Source: Oxyruncus cristatus (lineage: Eukaryota > Chordata > Aves > Passeriformes > Cotingidae). From it: 64,000 nucleotides of DNA. The stretch covers positions 1,492,243 through 1,556,242 of the forward strand of contig VXAY01004289.1 in assembly GCA_013399855.1 (NCBI GenBank), in the 5' to 3' direction. A program made the position numbers and the translations under genes. The notes beneath the pieces are model-generated. The model ran no database searches, was not told the DNA's origin, and saw only the letters and a list, made by a program, of their open reading frames with translations. Below, piece by piece: positions 1 to 11,966 of the stretch (position 1 is its first letter; the number at the start of each line of letters is the position of its first letter).

Positions 1-290
1 CACAGGGCATATCCCGCCACGTGCTCCATGGCAGCCTCCCGGGACACGGCCTGGGCCCTCTTGCCGATGACCACCCCCAGCTCCACCTCGTGGTGCAGGT
101 TGCGGCAGTAGTAGGGCCGCAGGATGGGAGAGCCTTCGCGCACGTAGGCCGAGGAGGGCTTGAGGAAGAAGAGGGGCTCCGTGGGCAGGGCGCTGCCCAT
201 CTCCTTGGCGTGCTCCGCGTAGTTGCGCCCCACGCACACGATGTTCCTGCCCCACTCCCAGAAGCGGGACAGCGGTTTGGAGGAGGCCAT
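1..290 (-). CDS. FAHD1: FAHD1, acylpyruvase / oxaloacetate decarboxylase (5' part only)
   Basis: The minus strand opens with ATG at 290-288 and stays open to the window edge, giving about 96 residues that begin MASSKPLSRFWEWG. The blocks NIVCVGRNYAEHAKEMG and NLHHEVELGVV are diagnostic of FAHD1, a fumarylacetoacetate-hydrolase-fold enzyme of mitochondria. The family cleaves acylpyruvates and decarboxylates oxaloacetate. His27 and Glu30 here correspond to the catalytic His-Glu pair of the human enzyme (H30/E33), and the E-x-E of HHEVELG supplies two metal ligands. The remaining ~125 residues, including the Lys and Asp of the active site, lie beyond base 1. The gene is head-to-head with HAGH. 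Identity is secure; completeness cannot be judged. Confidence 0.95.
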   Translation of the reverse strand, partial: MASSKPLSRFWEWGRNIVCVGRNYAEHAKEMGSALPTEPLFFLKPSSAYVREGSPILRPYYCRNLHHEVELGVVIGKRAQAVSREAAMEHVAGYAL

Positions 291-564
291 GGCCGCGGCG
301 CGTCTCCTCCCCGGGGCAGCGCGGCCGCCCTTGGGCTGTCCTTGCCGGGCCGCGCTCGGCGATGCTGCCGCTCCTCCGCCTCCTCGGCCGGGTCAGCGAA
401 CGAGCGGCGGCGGGGGGGCCGGGCNNNNNNNNNNNNNNNNNNNNNNNNNNNNNNNNNNNNNNNNNNNNNNNNNNNNNNNNNNNNNNNNNNNNNNNNNNNN
501 NNNNNNNNNNNNNNNNNNNNNNNNNNNNNNNNNNNNNNNNNNNNNNNNNNNNNNNNNNNNNNNN
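291..564. promoter_or_regulatory. Shared CpG-rich promoter between FAHD1 and HAGH
   Basis: The DNA from 291 to 424 is very GC- and CpG-rich and is followed by an unresolved run of N. It lies between the divergent first exons of FAHD1 (minus) and HAGH (plus), less than 300 bp apart, which is the usual layout of a bidirectional CpG-island promoter. No TATA box is seen. The promoter role is inferred from position and composition. Confidence 0.6.
425..564. other. Assembly gap (140 N)
   Basis: Run of N inside the FAHD1/HAGH CpG island. The initiator ATG of the long (mitochondrial) HAGH form probably lies here, so the first exon cannot be completed. Confidence 0.99.
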
Positions 565-3500
565 GTGCGCTGCCCCCGGGGCCGCTCGGGGCGGCTTCGC
601 TCGCGGTTGCCGGCGCGGGCGGCGCTCGGGCTGTGCTTGCTCGGGGTGTGCCGGGCTTGCGCTGACTCACAGCCCCAAGCAGGGCAGGTCCTGCCTGGCC
701 GCAGCGGGCGCTGCCGCGGCTGTTCCCGGCCGTGCCCGTCGCGGAGGCCCCGCCGAGGTCCCGGGCTCCGCAGCGCCGGTCAGTGCTCGGGGAGGAGGGC
801 GGCGGGCCAGGGCTGGCGTTTGAACGGGGCTCGGTGGGTGACAGGTTGTGTGGGCGATGTAAACAACCCCCAAGACTGCCCGAGCTTTGCGTTTCCATTT
901 CGGGCCTAAATTCTGAGAGTGTCTCCCTGACGCAGAGCCTGGGCTTTGGCTTCAGAGCCTCTCGGGGAAGATTTGCCACAGGCCTTTTGCATCGCTCCGG
1001 TTTTAAGGGCTGCAGAAATAGGCGAGAATCCATCGGGGTTCACTGCAGACACGGAAACCCTGCTGCTGTCCTGGGAGCTGTCACACGGGTGCCTCCAGCT
1101 CCGGCAGCTCCAGAGCTCCCCGGGCCGCAGGGTGGGCAGGTCGAGTGGAAGTGGGGGCTGCCCTGGGTCTGGGGCCCAGCTCCCCTGGTATTACGAGGAG
1201 CCACAAACCCACCGGGTATCCAAAAAATAGCTGCGTGGGGAATGTGCAGAGAGTGAGTGTGTTGTCTCTTGTGAGGCAGTGCAGGGGTGTGCAGCTGGGT
1301 TTGGGTGTGCAGTCGTGTCTGAGTGACAGGCTCCTCTGACACAGGAATTTTCCACTCTTATGTAATAAAACAAGTAACCCAAAATGCTCTGGAGGAAATG
1401 CACGAAGCAACCCTGCTCCGAGGGAACCTGCTCTGTCAGTCTGCAGCATGTCTGCGTTTCTGTGGTGACATTAACACTTCCAGCTGCAAACCCTTTCCTC
1501 TTGGCCACTCCAGCTGTGCTGAGGAGCCGTTCCAGGAAGCCCAAGTGTGTGATTCAGAGGCTTTTGGCTTTGCCCTCCCCAGTGCTCTGCTCTAGGCCTG
1601 AAGTCAGGAGGGACGTGGTACAGAAGTGAGCAAAAATGAAGTCACTGGGTGTTAATATTGGAGCAGAGCTGTGTGTGTGTGACAGGGAGTTAGTGCTGGG
1701 CCAGAGGCTTCCTATTACCTGGGGAGCAGCTCTGAGCTGAACCAGCTCTCAGAACATGCCCTTCTCAGAGCAGGGCACTCCTGGTCTGCTCCGACTGGGC
1801 AAGCTGGAAGGGTGCAGCTGAGCTGCAGATGGGAATTCGCAAGGAGTGAGTTTCTTTCTTGGTGGATGTTTTCTCATTCCTTTGTTGAAATTACATGTTA
1901 GAAAACATTTCCTTATGTGGCGTAGCTTGTTTGTTTGTTTTGTGAGAATTGTGAATTAAACATGCAAAGAGGCTTTGGGATCCTGGCCAAGGTTAGAGAT
2001 GGTTCACAGGAAAGAAGCATTTTAAGTATGTGAATAATTCCTTTGAGTTGAAGTTAAGGTTGTGTTTTCTTTTGTTTGGTTGTGTTTTTTTTCTCCAGTT
2101 AGTGTCTGGCATGCAAACAAACACCCGGTATATACAGCTCTGGTGACTGAAGCAGCCAGAAGTGCTCTGTGTTAGGGAACAGTTGTTTTTTGGGATTTTT
2201 TTTTTCCTACCAAGGAATAGTAAGGGCTTTTTTGTGTTGTTCTTTTTTTGAAAGGAGTCTTCTGCTCCAGAGGAACACTTGGCAGGTATGGATGCTTTCC
2301 TGAATACTTCACCATCAATACCCAGTGCATGCCTGTTCCATCCTGCCTTGGGGTTTTCTCGAGCACAGTGTTTAATTTTACTGCCATCTCTCCTCCTGAT
2401 TTCCCTTCCCTCGTAAGCAGGTGGGATGGTGGAGGTAGAAGGGGGAGAAGCTCTGGGCAGTTGCACCCAAGGGGCCTGCACAGCTCTGGGCTGGGTTTGC
2501 AGCAGGAGCAGCTCTCTGGCTCCTGTCAGGGCTGGATCTTGCTTTTCCAGCCCTATCAGCCCATGGAGCTGCAGGTCTGTGGGGCTCTTCTCCCTGGAGC
2601 AGCTCTTATCAGAGCTGGGCAGGCCTGGGCTGCTTTGGGAAAGTGGGGCAGGGTGGTGCCAGCACGGGGACCTCTCCCTTTGGCACCGAGGGAGGTGGCC
2701 AAGCACAGAGTGTTGGGAGCCTCAGGGAGAGTCAGTGGTGCAGAATGGAACGGGGCTGAGCCATCACAGGCACCTCTGGGGGTGAGCAAACACCTTGATG
2801 ATGTTCAGACAATGATTCCTGACCTGCAGGGTCTGACACCTCTTTCCCTGCACGTGTGTGGACCCAGGGCTGAACTGCAGGGCCCCAGCAATGGAAGACC
2901 TTGTTCTCTTCCTTTCCCTTCCTTTATTTTTTACGGCAGAGCCTCTTAGGGCTTGGTTGTTTCTTTGTTCTGTGCCTTGAACAGTGGAGTCCAGGTTGTT
3001 TGCCTCTGGAACTTGCTTCTTGGATCTGATTAAACATTTAACCAAAAGCAAATATTTCCCTGTTCCACTGCTGTTGCATCAGGGTAGCCCGTGAGCAAGA
3101 GCCCTGTGTGTGCCTGTTACCTGGCCGGGCAGGGAGCCCTCCTTCCATGGGAACCTTGACTTCTCTCCATGGATTGTGCAGGGTGTCACTTCCCCGAGTG
3201 ACAAACCAGATATTTCTGTTGTAGCAGTGCCTGTATTTCTGTATTTCTTCTTCCCCTCCTCCTTTTCTGTCTTTTGGCTGTAACGTGGCCTTTTGTGATG
3301 AGGTTTTTTTGCAAAGTCACTGTCCCAGGCTGACCTTTGTCCAGCTGTTCTCTCTCCGTTCTGCTTTCCTGCCCCTTGAAACCTCCTCTCTGATCCAAGC
3401 ACAGTGTTTTGCTTGCATGAGCAAAGTGTCCCATCCCCCTTGGGGCAGCTGAGGGGCACAGGGTGACACTGCCAGGCTCCAAGGCTTTGTCCTATGGTGG

Positions 3501-6500
3501 CCTCGCTCCTCTTCCTCTGGAGGAGGCAGGTTGGGCTGCCCATACCCTCCCTTCTCTGGGATCATGGACTGGGGGTCTTGCTGTGCTCTGTCCCACTTTT
3601 CCCCCCGCCTGGGCTGAGGTGTGGCTGTTTTTGGGGTGCCCAGGTCCAGCCCAGCTGCGAGCTTTCTTCCTGCACACGGAGCACGAGCGGAGGGAGCCCA
3701 AGACGGTCCCACAAGCCGACATGAAGGTGGAAATCCTGCCAGCCCTCACAGACAACTACATGTACCTCCTCATCGATGAGGAGACCAAGGAGGCTGCCAT
3801 CGTTGACCCTGTGAACCCCCAGAAGGTAACACTGCCCTGTGAGCACAGTGCTCGCTGTGGCTCTGGGACATCCCTCCAGGTTGCTGCATCCATGAGGGAA
3901 TTGCTGACGTGCTGACTCAGGCGTGGGGAAAGGCAGGAAATACCGGCCGTGCAGAGGTGCAGGCAGGGCTCACAGCCACGCTGCCTCCCCAGCCAGCCTG
4001 GCCCTGGCTCCAGGGCTCACTGACCTCGTTTGGGGTTTTGCCCTTAGTTTGATGTAGAGCAGAAAGGAGGAAGTGGGACTGAGGGCTCAGTCGCTGGCTG
4101 GGTCAGAGCCCTCGTGTCCTGCTCTGGAACCCCTTGGGGAGGGATGAGCTCCCTGCAGAGCTGCTGCTGTGTCCAAGTTACACTAAGTGTGCTGGCAGCT
4201 CATTCCAGGGGAGGTGTAACTGCCCTTGTGTGCCCTGTGCCCGCAGGTTTTGGATGCAGTGAAGAAGCACGGCGTGAAGCTGACCACTGTCCTGACCACC
4301 CACCACCACTGGTAACCACCCTTGTCCTGGGGTCCCTCAGCACAGACACGGGCAGCCAGGAGCTGCTGCTGGTCTGGATCACATTGATCTCTAAGCAGCA
4401 GCTGAGGTGTGAGGAGAAGGGTCAGAGCTCATGCCCTTGGCAGATGCGTTGTCCAGACCGTGAGCTCTGTGTGTCAGTGCCCTCAGCCTTTAAAATGCTG
4501 ATTCCTCCCAGGTGGCCAGTGCAGTACCTGGGTGTGGAGGTGGCTGTGGGAGGGAGCACTCTGCACTGAGGGGCCGGGGCATGCCCGTGAGGTGTCCTGC
4601 TCACAGCCAGCAGCTGTGGGAGGATCCCCCGAGGTGCAGATTAACTCTGCCAGGGGTGTAAAGAGGAATGTTTTGCTGTAGCAGTGCTGAACCTGAGCAA
4701 CCTCTCCCGTGGGTCAGAGTGGAGCAACCTCTGTGGCTGGAGAGCCAAAGAACCAGCCCTGATCTGGACCAACCAGGGACGCTGGATTACATATCCCACT
4801 TATCCCATTCTCTCCCTGCCCTGGTTACTGGAGAGTTGTCTGTGAGCCTCTAAGGCTCGTGTTTGCCAACTAGGTAGAAACTTGTTCAGGGATTGTTCGT
4901 CTCTCTCATTGCCCTAATTACTGGAGAAATTATCTCCTCTCATGTTGACGTGGCTTATTCTTTAATATGAGGAGTGTTAGATACTGGGAGAGTGCCTGAT
5001 CAGAGGTGATCACCTGGAGATTACCCTTGCAATATAAGTTACCATCAATTTCTCTTCATTCCTTCCCAAATCCATTTTTCTGGTGTTCCAGGGACCATGC
5101 TGGAGGAAATGAGAAGCTTGTAAAGATGGAGACGGGGCTGCACGTGTACGGGGGAGACAACAGAGTGGGAGCTCTGACACAGAAAGTGTCCCACCTGGCA
5201 GCACTCAAGGTAAAGGGAGGGAGCTGCAGGACCTGGTGGGGCAGCTGCTGTTGTGTCACAGCTGGACAGGTGTGGTGTGCCCCGAGTCACTGTTGTGGTC
5301 ACAGCTCTCTTACCTGTCACCGTCTCTTGGATGGAGGAGTTGAAGTGCAGCCTTCGCCCTTTTCCAGCCCTGTGCACTGTGACCCCCCGTCCCGTTTTGG
5401 CCGGTGATCCTTGGCTGCTGGGAGCGTTGGCATGGCCCAGGCACCTGGGACATGCTGGGTGTCCTGTGCTCCTGGGGGGGTCACAACAGCCGTGTGACAG
5501 GACAGGGCTCGTGCTCTGCACTGAACAAATGGGTGTTCCTGTGGGAATGACGGCTGGAACTCGGGCTGAGGGGACACTGGGCCAGCAGTGCCAGCTGCCT
5601 GCGTGGCTTCTCCAGAGCTAAAGCAGCAGGCCTGGCTGGATGCCTCTGTGTTGTTTACAGGAGAGCTGGCAGATGACACAAACTGGCATGAATGTCACTG
5701 CTGGCCTTGGGTGCACCTTTGGGGGTCAGCAGCACAGGAGGGAGCACAGGAATACACGGGAAGGTGTGGGGATGAGGCTGTGTTTAATCCTTCCCTTTTC
5801 CTGCGTGTCATCCACTTCTTCCCTTCAGCTTCACTGTTGTTTGGAGCCTTTTTATGCCTGATCAGCTTTGTTTAGGATTTTCTGTTGCTCTGGATCTGTT
5901 GGCTCTTGCTGCCAACTGGGCATTGAGTGTCTCTGCATGGAAATGAAAGGATCTGGCAGTTCTTTGTCCCAGCACCTGCTCGCAGGAAACAGCTCCCTCC
6001 TGAGTCCCTGCCATAGACCTCCCTCAGTGGCCTCCCCAGGGGCAGAGCTGATGCTTCCTGGCCAGATTTGTGCCAGTTTGGGCCTGTAGGAGCACTAGAC
6101 CACTGTAATAGTTGCAATTCTTTTCTAACCATACGGTTGGTAGCAAACAGAAGCTTAAGCTCCAGTGTTCTGCCTTCTTCTCAGGTGGGATCTCTTAATG
6201 TGAAATGCCTCAGTACGCCGTGTCACACTTCTGGACACATCTGTTATTATGTGACTAAGCCAAATAGCTCCGAGCCACCTGCAGTTTTTACAGGTGAGGA
6301 GTTGGGAGGTTCCCTTGCAAAGACAGAAGCCCCCCCCTCTGCCTGGGTGCCTCTGACTCTGGCTGTGCATCTGGCCCTTCCTGCCAGTGCAGCTTCCTCC
6401 ACATCCACGTCTTGCCCCCCTTGCCAAGTAGGAATTGTAGGTGGAACTGGTGAAACCCCTCTGGGTTTGTAAACCAGTGCTGGACAGCCTGCAAACGGCG

Positions 6501-8758
6501 TCAGGAGCGAGCCCTGCATGAGTCCTACATCCAGCATTTTCTTCCTTGAAACAAGAGCTGTTGGTTTCCTGTCCCAGGCCAAAGTGGCTGATCCCAGAAC
6601 CTGTTGCTTTTCCATATGTCTGTGCTCATGTCTATAACAAAACTGAGAGAGGAGTAAGGAGGGCTGGTGCTCCACTGCTGGTAGCCAGGGTCCAGCTCCT
6701 GGTGTGGGGAGCAGGGTCCCCCCTTCCCTGAGGCTGTGCCGAGTCTCCCCAGACTCCAGGTCATCCCTGTCCTGCTGGGTGTTCTCCAGAGCTTGCACCA
6801 GCTGCTGCATGGAAGAGGTAACAGCTTAAGCAAGATTTCAGGGAGCACTGGGGAGAAATGCAGAGGTGACTCATCCTTGTTCAACTTCATAGCAAAGAGC
6901 AAGTTCCTTGTTCACTCCAGAAGGGACAGGAGGGGACAGCGGGCTGCCCACAGCTCGGGATGTGCTGGCAGGGTGTGCCTGGCCAGGCTGTGGGGTTTTG
7001 TGCCTTAGAAACCACGTTTGCCATGTGGGTTTACGTGGTACCGAGCCCCTGTGGGGCAGCCTGGCTGTGCCTGTGTCTTCTGCTGCTGTGGTGGGGACAG
7101 CAGTGGCAGGACTGAGCCCGGGGGGACCCTGTGCCCAGGCTGTGCTGTGGGGAGCCTGGTGTGGGCCTGATGCCACGTCACACCTCCCTGGCAGGTGACA
7201 CTCTGTTCGTGGCTGGCTGTGGGAAGTTCTTCGAGGGAACCCCGGAGGAGATGTACAAGGCACTGATTGAGATTCTGGGCAGCTTGGACCCCAGAACGGT
7301 AGGAACTCTCTTTTTGTGTGAGTTAACCAGTCAGAAACCACCACAGGCGTCAAAGAAACTGCCTTCCCGGTAGTCCTGCTGTTCAGAGGGAGATTTTCTC
7401 ATGTGTGGAAGAAATGGCATGGGGAGTTGTCTTTGATGGATAGCTGGAGTCCTCTGGGAAGGAATCGCCTGCCCCAAATGTGGGGAGGGAGCAGGGGCTG
7501 CTTATTAGAGGCTCTTGAGCTGGAACCTGGGGCTTTTTCATCTTTAATTGGCAGGTAGTCCTGGCTGGTAAGTCCTGGCACTTGTCCCATGCATGTCTCC
7601 ATGGAAAGTGTCACGTGCCCTCAGGTTGGCTTTGTTGTTCCTGCTGCCCCGTAACACTGGTGGTGGCACCTGGCACTGCACCTTTGTACCTTCAGAGTCA
7701 CCCAGTGTCACCCTTCCTTCCCTTCCCAGAGGGTTTACTGTGGGCACGAATACACCATCAACAACCTCAAGTTTGCTCGGCACGTTGAACCCAATAATGC
7801 CAATATCCAGGAAAAGCTGGCCTGGGCCAAGGTAAGCTGGGTCATCCTTTCCCTATACCTGATGGTTTCGTGGAGGCAGAGCCTTGCTGAGGAGATGGGG
7901 AGAAGAGACAATGCTGGGGAGAAAGAGACCCCGAGGAGTGGGAGTTGAGAGGCAGGAACTGCGGGATGTTGTGTTCCAGGGAGCAGGGTCTGGGTGTGCC
8001 CAGAGAAGGTAGTTTGCTGCCTGGTGGAGACGTGACCCTCCTCAAAAACCTCCTGCTAGGTACAGGACATTGCTTGTTCACCAAACATTCCTTGTCCCAG
8101 GCACAGTACGACAGTGGAGAGCCCACCATCCCCTCCACCATCGCAGAGGAGTTCACCTACAACCCCTTCATGAGAGTGAGGTATGGAGGGGGTGTGGGGG
8201 TGGGAATGTCCCTGTGTTGGGAGCGGGGATGCGGGAAGGTCTCCAAAGAAAGAGCTATAAGCGGGAATTGCTCTCCTGCCTCTCATGTTGCTGTTTGGAT
8301 GCCTCCAAGACCCTCCTTAAAACACACTGGCTGCCCTGGCAGAAGCTCGCTGGGTTTGAGGGCTGTAGTGAGCATCCATCCCTGACTCAGGGGGCAGAAC
8401 AGGCTCTGTTGTGTCCTCATGTTCTTTCAGCAAGCCAGGTTTGGCAGAGGGACACAGCAGAAGATGGTGTTGGAGGCAGGAGAGTGTTTGCATTCCCTAC
8501 TGCCCATGAGAGCAGGGGAGCTGATCAGCGGGTGCCACAGCCCCGGGCCTTTGATCTCCAGGGGCAGCTCTTCCCCCCTCCGCCCCGATGCAGCGACACG
8601 TGACGGTCGTGACTCCCCAGCTGAGGTTTCCCCCTGTCCTGCTCTTCTCTCCTGGCAGGGAGAAGACAGTCCAGCAGCACGCCGGGGAGACCGACCCCAT
8701 CCGCACCATGGGGGCCATCAGGAAGGAGAAGGACAACTTCCGAGTGCCCCGGGAGTGA
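565..8758 (+). CDS. HAGH: HAGH, hydroxyacylglutathione hydrolase (glyoxalase II)
   Basis: Hydrolyses S-D-lactoylglutathione to D-lactate and glutathione, the second step of methylglyoxal detoxification. Exons: ~565-645 (tentative Arg-rich leader ending LGLCLLG, start lost in the gap), ~3655-3825, 4247-4311, 5092-5209, 6185-6293, 7195-7298, 7730-7831, 8101-8180, 8659-8758. From the internal Met at 3721 the spliced product is 260 aa, the same as the human cytosolic form; the upstream leader would give the mitochondrial form. Metallo-beta-lactamase ligands are all present: THHHWDH at 53-59, CHTSGH (His110), GDTLF (Asp134) and CGHEYT (His173). Lys143, Arg249 and Lys252, which contact glutathione in the human enzyme, are kept, while Tyr145 is Phe (CGKFFEGT). 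Introns 1 and 4-8 show no other gene. The exact acceptor of exon 2 is uncertain. Confidence 0.95.
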
Positions 8759-9907
8759 GCCCTGCCCGCTTCATCAGTCCCGGTGTCGTTTAGACCATTC
8801 ACGTGTTCTAGGAGTCAGACCTTCCGTTGTGGTTGAGACAGTCCTGTCTAGGTTTTTATTTTGTTTTAATTAAGGAGAAGAAAAGCACTTTGCCCCTGTT
8901 GAGATGTTCTACAGCATATTTATATTACGATGAAGAATATTTATCCCTCTATTGCTGTCTCTCAAGCTGTCACGTGTCACATGCAGATCGTTGTACCTGT
9001 GTTGGTGTGAGGCTCGGAGGTTGGGCTGGCAAGGATCAAAGCTGGAGGTTTAGGAAGAAGCTCCTGTTAGTTTTATAGGAGCCTGATGTGGATGCAGATG
9101 GGATGGGGCTGGGGCTGAGGTGCCTCTGTGTAAAGCCGAGACCAAACTCAGTAGTTGAAGAGTTGAGTGTTCCCTCCACGCTGCTGCTGCAACGTTCTGA
9201 GTGTCGCTTCTGGCTCCACTAAACCCAGTTCCCAGTGACAGACCTGCTCTGCCAGAGCCAGTTCAGGGTGTAATTTGGGAACCACGTGGGGCAGCCTGGC
9301 TCTGGGAATGGCACCTGGGGACATCCAGCTTCTCTCTTCTCCCTGACCTTCCCTGGCGTGGATGGCAGTGCCTTTCCCAGGCCTTGCACTGCTTACACCC
9401 TTTCAGTCTTGAGCCTGTTTGCATGGACCTGCTCACTGCTCTTACATGTGACCTGTGAGTTCCCTGTGTCAGTACCACACAAACGGAGCAGGGCTTTGGC
9501 TGATGGCTCCAAATCCCGGGAAGCAGCCACTCCTGGTGAGTGAGTGTGGCCCAGCCGGGCAGTGGTGAGACCCCTGAGCAGACCCTGGTGCCACAGCAGC
9601 TCCTGGGTACCTCGCTGTGAGGAATGGGGCAGGGGAGCAGTTGTCACCTGTGCCCAGCCAGGGCAGTAGCTGTGCTGGGGAGCAGTTCTGGGGGCAGAAG
9701 CTGTGCTGGGCCATGTGCTGCTGGGGGTCCATCCCCCACCCTCAGCCCCTGCCTGGCCCAGCCTCTGGAAAGGGCATGGAGATGAGGTTAAAATTGGTGA
9801 AGGTGCCAACGTGTTGCTGGTTAAACAGGGCTCAGAAGCCACATTAGGATGGCACATTTCTGTTTCTTGGTGTCCATGGGGTTAAAAGCCATCCCTGCCC
9901 ACAGCAG

Positions 9908-9970
9908 GGTATTGGAACTGTTGGAACTTAATGGTCCCTTCCACCCTAAACCATTCGAGGGTTGTATGAC
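9908..9970 (+). repeat. CR1-like fragment, 3' end
   Basis: The phrase around GGTCCCTTCCACCCTAAACC resembles the conserved CR1 3' end seen elsewhere in the window, but it is short and diverged. Confidence 0.4.
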
Positions 9971-10082
9971 TAGAGCTGTGTGACCCCAGCCTGGAAACGG
10001 CGGGGAGGGAGCTCCCCTTGGGCTGCTTTTCCAGCAGGGAATAGTGTGTCCAAGTGGATGAATGGGATGAGTTTGGGAGGCA

Positions 10083-10088
10083 AATAAA
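10083..10088 (+). terminator. Candidate polyadenylation signal (AATAAA), HAGH
   Basis: First AATAAA on the plus strand after the HAGH stop, about 1.3 kb downstream. A second lies at 10598-10603. Which one is used cannot be told from sequence. Confidence 0.3.
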
Positions 10089-10864
10089 TGCAGATTTGTG
10101 GTGATTGGGTCACCCCCTCCTGCATTCCTGACCTCCAGCTCGGGTCTTTATACAAGGGACGTGGGTGTCAGGGTGGGACCAGCCCCACGTGGCTTCGGCA
10201 TCTTTAATCCATTTTCCTTCTTATTTTCTTTTCTTCCTGGTTCCTTGGTCTCAGTACTACAGACCTCCTCCAGGACCCAGGGGTTGTTTGAAACAAATAA
10301 TTTTGCAGATGAACTTTGAAAAGATTCAAATGATTTTGGTTCCTGTTTCTCCCCCTGTCCCTGGCACACGCTGGTAGGTGATGCCACAATGGAGCCTGGA
10401 GCCACCTGGGTGTCACCTGTGTCCCTGTGTCTGCTGTTCCAACACCACCTGCATGGCACTGTACGAGCACCAGGTCTTTATTTGCTTTAAAATGCTAAAT
10501 GTTGTGTAATTCAGAATGAAAAGCGGTACCTAAAGCTTTGCTGCCTCCTGAACTGGAATGTTGTGCTGCTACACTGGAGTGGCTGTGACAGAGGAGAAAT
10601 AAATAACATCTGGAAATGGAGCTGTTTGGGGGTTCTTTAGCTCCCAAGTTTATGAATTTATTTATTTTGTGCAAGTGACTGGAGTCAAACAACTGGAAGC
10701 ATCTTTCTGCCTAATCCTGGGGTGAGCAGGTGGCATTTTGGGATCCTCTGGGGCTTTATTCAAGGTCTTGTGACAAGTGTATTTTCTTGTGAAAGGAGAA
10801 GGGAGCAGGTTCAGCACTGGTTTGCTGCCTGTGAGCAAGTTCCCTCCTGCACGAGTGGCAGTTG

Positions 10865-11265
10865 GGACAGGAAGGACATTTGAGGGGCTGGAAGGGCAAT
10901 GAAGGTGGGGAAGGGAGAGAAGGAGGCTCAGGGGGGACCTTCTGGCTCTGCAACTCCCTGACAGGAGGGGGGAGCCAGAGGGGGTCGGGCTCTGCTCCCA
11001 GGGAACAGGGACAGGAGGAGAGGGAACGGCCTCAGGTTGTGCCAGGGGAGGCTCAGGTTGGATATTGGGAAAATTCCTCCACTGAAAGTGTTGTGCTGCC
11101 CTGGCACAGCTGCCCAGGGCAGGGATGGAGTTCCCAGCCCTGGAGTGGTTTAAAAACCCTATGGATGTGGCACCTGGGGACGTGGGTCAGTGGTTGCCTT
11201 GGCAGTGCTGGGGAAACGGGTGGACTTGATCTCAGTGGGCCTTTCCAACCTAAATGATTCTATTT
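10865..11265 (+). repeat. CR1 LINE fragment, sense
   Basis: Contains the CR1 3'-region phrases TTGGATATTGGGAAAATTCC and CTTTCCAACCTAAATGATTC, ending in the characteristic ATTCTAT-like terminus. Confidence 0.75.
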
Positions 11266-11816
11266 GGGGGACCAAGGTCACCCCCGAACCAGGATTTGTG
11301 TCCAGCTGGGAAAGGCACTGGAGCAGGGCTCTGCTCCTGCCCTCCCCGTGCCTTCAGTGCTTTCTGGGCTCGGTGGGCTCCTGACCCTGGAGCTCTGCCC
11401 CTCCAGCACCGGTGTCCAGGACCAGTTTTACCATGTCCCACCCCGGTGTTTCCATCACCTGCTGGGCACCCGCAGCCCCTCACCCCTGTCCATGTCCCCT
11501 GTTTGCAGTGGGAGCGACACTGCTGGGCTGGGGGGGTGCCCGCGTGCCCCTGACCTCCCTCCTCCCTCCCGGCCGGACCCTCATCCTGCTGGGATCCGCT
11601 GGGCGCCAGGACGGTCCGTGGGACGCCAGGGGTGATGCACGGGGAGGGGGGGATGTCACCGCGGGAGGTTCCCTTTTCCTCCTCCTTTCCCGGCGCGGCG
11701 CTGCGCGACCCGCACCGCCCGCGTGTGTGCGGTGTGTGCGTGGAGGGGCCGTGCGGGCTCTCCCCGCCCCACGCTGCGTGATCCGCCCCGCACCGCACCG
11801 GCGGGGGCGGGACGCG

Positions 11817-11938
11817 NNNNNNNNNNNNNNNNNNNNNNNNNNNNNNNNNNNNNNNNNNNNNNNNNNNNNNNNNNNNNNNNNNNNNNNNNNNNNNNNNNNN
11901 NNNNNNNNNNNNNNNNNNNNNNNNNNNNNNNNNNNNNN
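11817..11938. other. Assembly gap (122 N)
   Basis: Run of N in the CpG island just upstream of the HAGHL start codon at 11967. The flanks (11640-11816) are CpG-dense and probably form the HAGHL promoter. Confidence 0.99.
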
Positions 11939-11966
11939 CCCCCGCGGCCGGCGCCGGTGCGGGACC

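Larger units (their letters stand above)
8759..10864. other. HAGH 3' UTR and intergenic DNA
   Basis: No coding potential recognised after the HAGH stop. The first several hundred bases are probably 3' UTR. Candidate AATAAA signals occur at 10083 and 10598. A short CR1-like 3' fragment lies at about 9908-9970. Confidence 0.5.

Noticed and set aside
565..909. Single-exon small protein upstream of HAGH
   Set aside because: Only the part up to about 645 resembles the HAGH mitochondrial leader; beyond the likely donor the frames are intronic and unconserved.
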